Of a stretch of DNA of 64,000 nt, positions 51,955 to 61,640 are shown in pieces (the stretch's first letter is position 1; every line of letters starts with the position of its first letter). The notes beneath the pieces are model-generated. The model was not told where the DNA came from. It did no database searches and was given only the letters and a program-made list of their open reading frames with translations. The DNA is from Neodontobutis hainanensis. Taxonomy: Eukaryota; Chordata; Actinopteri; Gobiiformes; Odontobutidae. Where the stretch lies: assembly GCA_024349245.1 (NCBI GenBank), contig JALDNG010000462.1, positions 30,001 to 94,000 of the forward strand. The letters run 5' to 3'. A program made the position numbers and the translations under genes.

Positions 51955-52446
51955 CTGGTTAAAAAGATTAAAGTGAGGCGACTAATTATTCTCACCTAAT
52001 GACCTAAAATATCTATATTATGTTGCTTGACATTTACAAGGCATTCAATAAAGTAGAATACACTTTAGCCCCCCTTAGACCAAGCTCAAAAGCGATGAAA
52101 TACATTACAGATTCATAACAGTAAATTTGTGTAAACAATTTGATCTGTGCTGTGTATTATCTTCATTTCAGTTCATTTTGTTCACTACTAACCAAATACC
52201 ATTCACACAATCTGCATCTGGAAGTAAAAAACAGACCGTTTTCTATTTTATACCAAGAACAGATAAGATAAAAGAGAAATAATCAAGACCAAAATATATG
52301 GAAAACCAGCCGAAGCTAAGCTAAAGCTAACTTATTAAACGGACTTGCTACATGTGCAGCATGTTTTCTGCAAACATACAAACATATATATATGGATCTA
52401 CTGTGGCTCTAAACAAAGGTTTTTAAATATTTTAATAATTAATTAC

Positions 52447-52674
52447 CTCAGCACACTCCAGAAATGTTTCATCTCCGACGATCTGCAGCAAAGTGGATTG
52501 CCGTAAATCAAAATAGTGCAAGAGGCTCGAGGGATCAGGGGCGGGATTACTGGAAAAACCAATCACAGGAGGCTCAGTGCCACGGTAGTTCCCGCCCCAA
52601 TCCGCCAAAAGTCTTTCTAGAACCGATAATGTGCGCGTGGAGAGTTCATATCTGCTCAAGGGAATTGAAATCAT
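52447..52674 (-). pseudogene. Exon 1 of the integrase-core gene
   Basis: 76 codons from ATG at 52674, with RTLSVLERLLADWGG, PAPDPSSLLHYFDLRQSTLL and DETFLECAE, ending at a GAG|GTAATT donor in phase 0. Exon 2 opens in a different phase, so an exon is missing between them or this is part of the leader. GC-rich and about 165 bp from the first exon of the divergent zinc-finger gene. Confidence 0.5.
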
Positions 52675-52860
52675 TGTCTCGTGGTCAGAATATTTGCTCG
52701 TGTCAACTATTGTCGTGATTCTGACTCCAAACCGGATCGTCTACAGTCTCTGTAGGACACTGCGCTCACAGCAGACGTCTTTGTCCGCCTCCCGCTGCAG
52801 AGTCTCAGTCTCGTCTGGGACGACGCCTGCAACAATCCAGGTTTGTCCGTGTCTTTGTCT
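52640..52860. promoter_or_regulatory. Putative bidirectional promoter region
   Basis: GC-rich, with several CpG (GTGCGCGTGG, CCGGATCGTC, CGACGACG-like). The minus-strand integrase gene starts at 52674. A plus-strand exon ending CAATCCAG|GTTTGT at 52840 is the likely first exon of the zinc-finger gene. No TATA is clear. Inference from arrangement. Confidence 0.4.
52690..52840 (+). other. Likely non-coding first exon of the zinc-finger gene
   Basis: GC-rich sequence ending in a good donor (CCAG|GTTTGT) at 52840. It lies upstream of, and on the same strand as, the finger exon that starts after CTCTTACAG at about 54629. The start is not defined and no cDNA is available. A frame at 52907-53251 downstream has no recognisable domain. 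Confidence 0.35.
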
Positions 52861-53259
52861 GTTTGTGAGTGTGAGCACATTTTAAAAGGCTCGTGTTTTA
52901 GAGGCTTTGCTGCAGAAAAGTGTAAATGTAGTCAACGAAGAAAGTGTCGGAGCTAATCCCGTCTTCACTAGCGTTACACGTCTCTGGAGTAATCCATGTT
53001 CAAAAGGACTACATCTGCAGAGTTTGAGCTGCTTTGAAAAACAGCAGCGAGCTCATAAACTGGCGACAGGCTCAAGCCACAACCACGAGGCGCTTGGCCA
53101 CTTTTCAAATGTCCGCCATTGTTTTAGCCTCTACGAAAACAGTCCGGACACTTTTGTAAAAACGGACAGGGTTTGTCTGAAACTGTCCGCTCGGACTTTG
53201 TCCACGTGTCCTAATGTTTCTGACTTTACTCAACAGGTCAGAGAAAAGTAGGATATAAC

Positions 53260-54628
53260 ATATGATAACATATGAAGTGATCTAACTAACTCCAACTGTT
53301 TAGGTTAGGCTATTGTCTTTTATGCCCGTGTTTGTGTGTATTTAATTTAACATTATCTGTAAACATTACAAGTAGCCTGAAACATGGCTTAATTAAATAT
53401 CAGACACGCACACAAAAATTCCCCATATGTTTAATGGACTGTCCCAGAAGCCCTTGAACAAAGGATTTGCGGAAAAAGTAAATTATCAAAGATGAATGTG
53501 TTTATAGTTCAGATCACACACCATATGCAGTCCAGTAACTTTCAGATAAAAAATAAATAAAAAAAAATAAAGTAATAATAATAATCATTTGCGATGATGA
53601 CCTCACACTGCAGGAGGCATCTCATTATTGCGGTGATGCGGTTATCGTCACACCCCTAGTTGTTGTAGTACCTCTTTACTTTAATAAAATTAGTTTAAAT
53701 CTTCTTGTCCCACTCTTTTTTGAGCCTTGAAAAAACCATGGCTCAAAACATAAATAAATAAAAATAAACATAAAATCATAAAATGAAAGGCCAGTGCCAT
53801 TAATCATTTTTAAATGTTATTTAAGCAATTATCATCTCTAATTATTTGTCTTCTTTATGTTTTTCAAATAGCATCACTGTTGTGTCTGTTATATTTAAAC
53901 CACAAGTTTTGTTCAGTTCAGTTTTACTTTTAGTTTCCATTTAGTTTAAGTTACCACAGTTGTAGGTCTTTACCTGTAACTGTTAGTGGTATAATCCACA
54001 ATCATAATACGATTTTATTCAGTTGATGCAAACATAAATAAAATTTAAAATATATCGGAGCTAGTTTCTCATGAGATATTGTCACAACTTTTCAGCCAAA
54101 GACTTTAAACTCACACTCTAATTAGAATATTCTCAGAATATTGTTCAATTACTTCAAATAAATTCCTTTAGAAATAACTTCCATTAAAAACTCTTGGGTC
54201 AGGCCCCTCTAGGGTTAACCTTGTAACAGGGCAGCCTCTGTTTACATTGTTTTTCTCCAAAATCATTTAAAAGGAAAACTGTTCATAAACTCAACAAAGC
54301 TCTGTGTAAATTTCTGTATTTACTTTTATAATCATTTTCTTCAGGGTTCTGTTCAGTCTAGATTTGTTCCACACTGCCTTTTTTTTTCCTTTTTTTTTTA
54401 TTTTTTTTTTATAACATGTCTGTGAAGGTTCTGCAAAGTTAAAACAAAGGAATCTGGAGGAGGTTTTTAAGGTGAAGATGTTTCTTCTCTTATCCCAAGA
54501 GCCTTTATTTATTTATTTATTTATTTTTCTGCTGAGTTCAACCAGTTGAACCAAGTTAGTGAGATGTTGAGAACTTGTGTTAAGGTGATCTTTTTCTCAC
54601 TTACATTTCTGTCTCTTACAGAGAAACA
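53260..54628. other. Likely intron of the zinc-finger gene
   Basis: AT-rich with T-runs (54380-54415) and (TTTA)n at 54506-54530. No open frame of note and no KRAB, BTB or SCAN-like exon was recognised. Confidence 0.55.
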
Positions 54629-55555
54629 AGGGATCCTTGGTCAGAAGCAAACTCTCATTAAATAAAGAAGCTGACTACAGCAACTGCTTCTATAATGCAC
54701 ACGTGCGACCAGTGTGGGAACAAGTTTACCACTGTGCAGAGTCTCAAAAGACACCAGCGCATCCACACTGGAGAGAAGCCTTACAGCTGTGACCAGTGTG
54801 GGAAGACATTTTCAGATGCAGGTCATTTTAAACAACATCAGCTCATCCACACTGGAGAGAAGCCCTACAGATGTGACCAGTGTGGGAAGACATTTTCACA
54901 GGCAGGTAATTTAAAACGACACCAGCTCATCCACACTGGAGAGAAGCCTTACAGCTGTGACCTGTGTGTGAAGACATTTTTACAGGCATGTATATTAAAA
55001 CGACACCAGCGCATCCACACTGGAGAGAAGCCTTACAGCTGTGACCTGTGTGGGAATACATTTTCACGGGCAGGTAATTTAAAACAACACCAGCTCATCC
55101 ACACTGGAGAGAAGCCTTACAGCTGTGACCTGTGTGGGATGACATTTTCAATAGCAAGTACTTTAAAAAAACACCAGCGCATCCACACTGGAGAGAAGCC
55201 TTACAGCTGTGACCAGTGTGGGAAGACATTTTCACAGACAGGTCATTTAAAAGAACACCAGCGCATCCACACTGGAGAGAAGCCTTACAGCTGTGACCTG
55301 TGTGGGAAGACATTTTCACGGGCAGGTCATTTAGAACGACACCAGCTCATCCACACTGGAGAGAAGCCTTACAGCTGTGACCGTTGTGGAAAGACATTTA
55401 GATATTCAAGTTCTTTTAGGACACATTACCTTGAACACACTCGAGAGTTGGTGCCATGTGAGCTGTGTGGAGAGATATTTTACTCTAAACGGACTGCTTC
55501 TCAACACCTAAAGCAACACACTGAGGTGGAAATGGGGAGGTGTGGACCACAATGA
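54629..55555 (+). CDS. C2H2 zinc-finger protein, ten fingers
   Basis: After a CTCTTACAG acceptor, a short leader precedes ATG at 54695. The 286-residue frame is a run of ten C2H2 fingers from residue 4 to near residue 275, eight followed by HTGEKP linkers. Fingers 1-9 are C-x2-C-x12-H-x3-H; the ninth leads into HTRELVP and finger 10 (CELCGEIF then HLKQH) is also complete. There is no effector domain in this exon. Fingers 2-8 are near-copies differing mainly at DNA-contact positions (for example SDAGHFKQH, SQAGNLKRH, SRAGHLERH). The product is probably a sequence-specific nuclear DNA-binding protein. The start could lie upstream in another exon if spliced differently. Confidence 0.93.
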
Positions 55556-57040
55556 GACTCTGCATCCTGAAGTTTTTATAGGTGTACATTATGTCCGCCT
55601 CTCAGCTCCAGGGTCTTGGATGGACGTGTAATGAGCTGAAGTGTCAGTCATAGATGTGAATAGGTTTATGTGTATATGCAAATAAGTGTACAGGACTGAA
55701 CAATGATTAGATGTAGTGCAAAGTGATGTCTTTGTCTAGTTTGGATTAGCATGGTGCTAATGGGAGATACAGCTAAAGACATTAAGTCATAAGTGTGTGT
55801 GGATAACAGCGGGACATTACAGCACAAGTGGATTCAATAGCTTCAAGAGAAACAAATGGATTTTCTCCAAACCTCTTTAAAATAATGGATCTAATCTAGT
55901 GGCACCAGGCACTCCTCTTTTTTCCACTTTTGTCTTTTTTGAATTTTATATTAATTTTCTATTTACAAAGTCATGGATTTGTTCAGTAGTTTTTTGGGAA
56001 CACATGCGCAGAAAGTCTGTGCATGTGTAATTTCTGCTACGGTCGGTAAACCTCTGAGCACAGTCATGTGACCTAGTCACTTCCACTCACCCTGTATTCA
56101 TAGAACTAGCCTAGTACCATGCACATATATGAAAAAAATCTTGTTTTCTACTGATTTAGTTTGGTTTTAGGCACTGCTTGCTTTGTTTTCTATCACACCA
56201 ACACAATGCATGTGTTTATTTACAAGATTCTTAAGCCTTATATAATCTTTTATAATTACATTTTATTGTACCCAATTGTTTAAGTCACACATTTAACAAA
56301 TAAAAGTTGTCAGGTCACAGTCGCAGCTGAGGATAAGAGCTGATGAAATGTGGAAACAGGAAGTGGAATGTCAAGTTCTTGTTCTTTACAGATGTATAAT
56401 AACTTCAGGTTTAAATGTAAAGAGATTTTTGAGTTTACAGTTCCTGTCGTCTACAATAAATATGTCCAACACTTCACTTTGTTAATTTGACATTTAAAAA
56501 TAAATGTCTGAAATAACATTAATAGATGTTCTTTTTTATTTAACAACACAACAGAAACAACAGAAAACAGAAAAAAGCATAAGTGCACTAAAAACTAGTC
56601 AGTTACAACCCAGCACAGTTTACACAGCTAAAGAAAGGAAAGATTATTTTTTTTTAAAGAGAAGGAATCGATCGACAGGAAGTAGAAGTCAGTGTTTGTC
56701 AGTGTTTGTCAGTCAGGTGTTGATGGAAGAGTGTGTTTTCAGGTGTTTTTTAAAGATGGATACAGAATCTTGTAGCAGCAGTAGATCATTCCACCAAAGT
56801 AAAAGACTTTAAACCATGTAGCATTTGGATGCATTTTAATAAGAAACATAAAGACAGAATGTAGAATTTATAAAGTCAAAATAAATAGCTTTACTCTTTT
56901 TTTGGTATATATTTTAAGTGTGGTTTTCTTTTGGATAGTTTATATAAAATGTTCAATACACATGTTTGGGCTTAGTAGTGTCTGGTAGTTTGACCTTTTG
57001 TATTCATAATGTCAGTTTTAAAGTGTATTTGATTACATTA
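55556..57040. other. 3' flank of the zinc-finger gene and spacer
   Basis: Probable 3' UTR with AATAAA at about 56299 (AACAAATAAAAGTTG) and again near 56456. A short tandem CAGTGTTTGT occurs at 56691-56711. No further gene recognised. Confidence 0.5.
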
Positions 57041-57099
57041 CAGGTGAATCAGCTTCACAGAAGGTGAAAGCAGAGCGTTCGGACCATCAGTCTGTGATA

Positions 57100-57537
57100 G
57101 GTGCAGTAGCAGCTCCTGCAGAGGGCTCTCTGTCGCCAGCTCGCAGCGCCAGTCTGGCCCCACTCTTCAATAGCAAGGCATGAGCTGCATATGTGCTTAT
57201 GGACATGAATGAAACAATAGATTATGACAAAGTAAAGAAGGCAGTGCTGGAGAAGTTTGAAATAAGTGCAGAGACCTACAGGATGTGGTTCCGGTCCACA
57301 GGCGTGAAGGAGGATGACACGCCCAGGGAGCTGCAGTCTCACCTGAGGGATCTATATGACAAGTGGATGATGCCGAGGGAGAAAACAAGAGAGCAGATTG
57401 GGGATGCTATTGTACTGGAGCAATTTTTGAGAGTGTTGGACACAGGCCTACGCACCTGGATTAAGGAGCGCAACCCATCAACATCAGGAGAAGCTGCAGA
57501 GTTGGCAGAGGCTTTTTGTCAGCATGGCGCCTTTTAA
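57100..57537 (+). pseudogene. Gmr1-like gag with SCAN-like capsid domain
   Basis: YDKVKKAVLEKFEISAETYR, WFRSTGVKEDDTPRELQSHL, LYDKWMMPRE, then GDAIVLEQFLRVLDTGLRTW and IKERNPSTSGEAAELAEAF. The last two are the helix-turn pattern of SCAN domains (LEQFL near the middle, WV-E-PS-EEA near the end). In published work the SCAN domain of vertebrate ZNF proteins derives from Gmr1-like gag. The frame stops at 57535. An upstream part (57045-57180) continues it with one stop. Confidence 0.8.
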
Positions 57538-57639
57538 AGGCTCTGTCTCCTTTAAGTCTATTTCAACTCCTCCTTCAGTGAGTAAACCTGGGGGTGGGAG
57601 TGGGTACAATAATAAAGTCCCTAGACCTCCGTCACAAAT

Positions 57640-57984
57640 GACACTGGCCTTAGGTTCAGAGAGTTAAAGCACAAAGGCCCTGTAATATGTGGCTCATGTG
57701 GTCGGACTGGTCACATTAGAGCAGAGTGCCCAGAGCAGCAGGTCAGCAAGACCTACCTGTGTTTGGCCCCACAACCTCAAGGTGTCTTAGAAGAAGGGGC
57801 ACCACCAATTATTGATGAAGGAAGAACTGTGTGTGTTATCATCGATAACAAACCACATGTTGCCCTTTTAGACTCGGGGAGTAGCCCCTCATTAGAGAAG
57901 ACTGTCTGCCCAGAGATGTCACTTTTCAGTGAAGGTGAAAGTGTGGTGTGTTCATGGGGACAATGTGGACTATCCTGTTGCTAA
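57640..57984 (+). pseudogene. Gmr1-like nucleocapsid knuckle and protease
   Basis: CGSCGRTGHIRAECPEQ is a C-x2-C-x4-H-x4-C zinc knuckle. The following frame contains VCVIIDNKPHVALLDSGSSP, in which DSG is the aspartic protease active-site triad. A frameshift separates it from the second half of the protease near 57900-57985. Confidence 0.75.
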
Positions 57985-58499
57985 TGTGAACAGTCAAGAT
58001 GAGGGTCAGCAATATTTAGTCCGTGGGAGTGATGTATCAGGTGATATTGTGGTGGGACTAATCTACGAGAGCTAATCGCTCAGGGCAGTGAGAAAGGCAA
58101 GAGTATGCCTTTGGAGAGTATGACCATTTTCACCAGGTCCAGCTACAAGCAGAGGGCGGGGGCTGAGTCTGAGTATGAATGGGATTTGCCTTTGTAAATT
58201 GTGATGTGCCAGAAAGTGAGAGTGGGAGGAAGGGTTCAAAAAGAGTAAAGGTCAGAAGATAAACCAAAAATGAAGGGTACAAAAATGGTTGAGTCCGTTC
58301 CAGCTCCAATCTCTGAAGAGTTAACATTAATCCCCAGTGGTCAGGCTAAACTGCAGTGTGAGGACCCCTCGTTGGCTCTCTTATTTGCTAAATGTGTTCC
58401 CAGTGACGCGCAGGTCACAGACAGAGTGAGAGAAGTGTTTAAGATCAACAGCTGTACAGATGCAGCAAAGTGGGGGATCAGTTGGTAGTTCCAAAGGGC

Positions 58500-59530
58500 T
58501 TAAGAACAACAGTGTTAAATCTGGCTCATTCGGTTCCCTGGGCAGGACATTTGGACCATTTTAAGACATTTTCTAGAATGGCACCCTGTTTTTTTCTGGC
58601 CATTACAATTTTCTGACACAGTCCAGTATTGTAAATCCTGTTCTCAGTGCCAATTAACTGCTCCTAGTAAGAGGTCTGATCAGGTGCCTCTTATTTCAAT
58701 GCCAATTATAGACACTCCTTTTTCTCGCATTGCGATGGATATTGTGGGGCACTTGAGAAAAGCAGTGCGGGTCACAAATATATTCTAGTGATTTGTGACT
58801 ATGCCACTAAATATCCTGAAGCTTTTCTTCTCCGGAAAATTAAGCCTTGTCAGATTGTTAATTGCCTGTTCTCCAGAGTGGGCATTCCCAGGGAAATAAT
58901 AACAGACCAGGAGACAAACTTTACCTCTACACTGCTCAGAGAGGTGTACAAACTATTGGGGATTAAAGGGATCAAAACTACTCCCTATCACCCACAAACG
59001 GACAGACTTGTGGAGCGCTTTTATAAGACACTAAAGTCAATGTTAAAAAAAGTTTGTTGAGGACTCGGGGGCTGACTGGGACCAATGGCTCCCCTTTTTG
59101 CTATTTGCGTATAAAAAGGTGCCACAGGCCTCTACGGGTTTTTCCCCTTTCCAGCTACTCTATGGTCATGGGGTACGTGGTCCTCTGGATATGCTTAAGG
59201 AAGCTTGGGAGGCTCCTAACCCTGAAGGACCATGCAGTGTTTTGTCCTATGTTTTAAAAATGAGAGACAAATTAGAACAGTTTCAGCAGTTGGCAAATAG
59301 TCACTTTGGTCAGGTCCAGCACAAACAAAAGTTGAACTACGACAAGGCAGCACGCAGACGCTCTTTCCAAAGGGACAAAAAGTTTTGCTCTTGCTGCCCA
59401 CCTCTGACACTGCACTGTTGACCAAGTGGCAGGGTCCTTTTGAAATTACCAGGAAAATGGGCCCAGTTACTTATGAACTCTACATGCCAGACAAGCGGAA
59501 AAACATCAGATCTTTCATATCAACCTTCTG
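58500..59530 (+). pseudogene. Gmr1-like integrase
   Basis: HSVPWAGH and CKSCSQC (about 58527-58655) form the HHCC zinc region. IAMDIVG (58730) has the first catalytic Asp. After a stop the frame resumes with DYATKYPEAF, IITDQETNFTS (second Asp) and TTPYHPQTDRLVERFYKTLK with the Glu (to 59060). FAYKKVPQASTGFSPFQLLY and a C-terminal GPVTYELYMPDKRKNIRSF (59460-59515) follow. Stops at about 58785 and frameshifts near 59055 and 59400 break it. Confidence 0.85.
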
Positions 59531-59639
59531 AAGGAATGGAACGTCTTCAGTGCAGCTATGGGCTCGGGCTGTGGTTAAAGTGGAGGAATGCCAGGAACTG
59601 TATTTCACCTCATCTAAGGAGGAGCTATCATTCCCGGAC

Positions 59640-60141
59640 CTCGGTCATCTCTCTTCAGACCGCCTGGAGGCGTTACAACACATAATGGATCCAGCTCTGT
59701 TCAGCTCTAAACCCGGCTGCACTGATCTCATTCAACATGACATCCGGCTGCGGGACCCTAACCAGCAACCCATCAGAGATGTAACCTCCAGGATTCCTGC
59801 TAAGCTGTTGCCTGCTGTGAAGCAGGAGGTTGAGGACATGCTGGCTATGGGAGTCATCGAGCCATCAAAAAGTGAGTGGTGCAGTCCTGTTGTTTTAGTT
59901 CCAAAGAAGAATGACCCAAGGCAGAGATTTTGTATCCATTTTTTCTAAGTTGAATGCAGTATCTGGTTTTGATGCTTATCCAATGCCTAGAGTAGAGGAG
60001 TTGATTGAGCGTTTGGGTAATGCTAAATTTCTCAAAATTGATTTATGCAAAGGCTATTGGCAGGTACCATTGACTGAAACATGTAAAGATTTAACAGCCT
60101 TCAGAGTTCCCAGTGGGCTGTATTGTTTCAGGACCATTTAA
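59640..60141 (+). pseudogene. Gmr1-like reverse transcriptase, N-terminal part
   Basis: LPAVKQEVEDMLAMGVIEPS and SEWCSPVVLVPKKND are RT motif 1 text. KLNAVSGFDAYPMPRVEELI and AKFLKIDLCKGYWQVPLTE carry the first catalytic Asp. The frame ends with FRVPSGLYCF at 60141 and the rest of RT and RNase H is absent. A frameshift lies near 59940. Confidence 0.82.
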
Positions 60142-60387
60142 CTTTTTCAACAACACGTTGGACCTGCTGAGCGACTGGAGCCTTGGAATCTATTTAAACA
60201 TGTCTGGAGTAAAAACTACTACTACAAACTCTTTTTGCCAAAATTCTTTGAACGGTGCTTGGAGACGCTGCTGTCAGAGACAAACAGTAGATTTGTTACA
60301 TGCATCTGTCCAAGTGCTACAGTCACTGATATAACAGCACTCCTCCCCCAGGTAATATCCACACACACAGGGATTAACTCCAGGATA

Positions 60388-60868
60388 TATGCACCATCCA
60401 TCCATCCATTCATCTATTCATTTATCCATCTATCCATCCATCCGTCCATCCATCTATCCATCCATCTATCCATCCATCCATCCATCTTTTCATCCATCCA
60501 TCCATCCATCTATCCATCCATCCATTCATCCATCCATCTATCCATCCATCCATATATCCATCCATCCGTCCATCTATCCATTCATCCATCCATCAGTCCA
60601 TCCATCCATCTATTCATCCATCTATCCATCCATTCATCCATTCATCCATCCATCCATCTATCCATCCATCCATCTATCCATTCATCCATCCATCCATCTA
60701 TCCATCCATTCATCTATTCATCCATCCATCTATCCAACCATCCATCCATCCATTCATCTATTCATCCATCCATTCATCTATCCATTCATCCATCTATCCA
60801 TCCATCCATCTGTCCATCCATCCATCCATCCATTCATCCATCTATCCATCCATTCATCCATCCATCCT
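60388..60868. repeat. (ATCC)n / (ATCT)n tetranucleotide array
   Basis: About 480 bp of ATCC units with single-base variants (ATCT, ATTC, GTCC). It encodes Ser-Ile-His-Pro-type repeats in all plus frames by chance and is not a gene. Confidence 0.97.
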
Positions 60869-61640
60869 GCTGCCATAGACCACTGGACTATATTCATTCA
60901 TCACATTGTGTTTTTCTATTGAATAAACAGAAACCCACCAAACGCATACTTCTCAGTCTGGACATTGGTTCTGTTTAGTGTGTTATACCATAATCCCCGC
61001 TCCTTAAACGACTAAAATGGTCGGACATCCAGTCTGGTTTTCAGCCTTGATCCTGACGCACAGATTGTTCCAGATTCTCTGAATCTTTGGAATATTATGC
61101 ACTGTAGATGAAGATAGCTGCAAACTCTTCTGATATTGCTCCACTATATTTTGCCACAGCATTGGTGATCTTTTGCCAATCTTGACTTCTGAGAGACACT
61201 GACACTCTGAGAGGCTCTTTTTATTCCCAAGCATGTTCCCAATTGACCTAATAAGTCCCTAATGTGTCCTCCAGCTGTTCTTTATTTGTACATGAAACTT
61301 TTCTGTCTCTTATTGTTACCTGTTAGTGTTTTATAATAAGAAGCACTCTTATAACTTTTCTGTAAGTTATTTACACACTTTGTGCTACACTGCACTAGAT
61401 CAGGACACTAAATACCTCATCTGTTGAAACCAGTTAGAACCAGTTGGTCACCCTGGCTGGACACTTAGTGAAAAGTCCTGGTACTGGGGCAGGAAGTGCC
61501 TCCTGTGTGAGGTGTGGCCAAAGGTGATGACTTTTAGTGTATTGAGTTGAGCAGATGCACAACACGTGGGATGACCTCATGTTAGCTGTGGTGTCGTCGA
61601 ACAGCGCTGGACTTATGCCTTTTTCAGAGTGGAATTAAAC
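60869..61640 (-). repeat. Interspersed DNA-repeat scrap and unassigned sequence
   Basis: 61050-61310 read on the minus strand has the features of a common fish interspersed repeat: GGAGGACACATTAGGGACTT, a GGGAATAAAAAGAGCC stretch, and GCATAATATTCCAAAGATTC. The class is unknown to me. Elsewhere no gene is seen. Confidence 0.4.

Larger units (their letters stand above)
50460..52674 (-). pseudogene. Integrase-core gene, multi-exon, with missing exons and a stop
   Basis: Exons, 5' to 3': 52447-52674 (ATG at 52674), 51469-51954, 51349-51394, 51149-51240, 50988-51104, and a last exon from 50912. This is a vertebrate family with an N-terminal helix-turn-helix and an integrase (rve, RNase H-fold) core, resembling a domesticated transposase; its function is unknown to me. 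Damage: TGA at 51534-51536 in exon 2, and a 44-bp gap between exons at 51149 and 51104, too short for a vertebrate intron and out of phase. That is where exons with the second catalytic Asp and the Glu should be. It cannot be a working integrase, and on this sequence is a pseudogene. Confidence 0.72.
57040..60141 (+). mobile_element. Gmr1-like Ty3/gypsy retrotransposon (integrase before RT)
   Basis: Plus-strand order: SCAN-like gag (57190-57537), CCHC knuckle (57688-57731), protease with LLDSGSS (57763-57984), integrase (58500-59530), reverse transcriptase (59640-60141). Having integrase ahead of RT is the mark of Gmr1-like elements; other Ty3/gypsy elements have RT first. Frameshifts and stops occur throughout, and the RT stops before its catalytic YVDD-type box, so the element is dead and 3'-truncated. 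No LTR was identified on either side. Confidence 0.85.

Noticed and set aside
55095..55319. Minus-strand ORF with HTGHSCKAS repeats
   Set aside because: Antisense of the zinc-finger linkers.
60235..60978. Frame of 247 codons rich in Ser, Ile, His and Pro
   Set aside because: It is the (ATCC)n array read as protein.
61004..61234. Tc1 transposase N-terminus
   Set aside because: The STVHNI-like text is short and frame-broken; the nucleotide sequence fits a non-coding interspersed repeat better.
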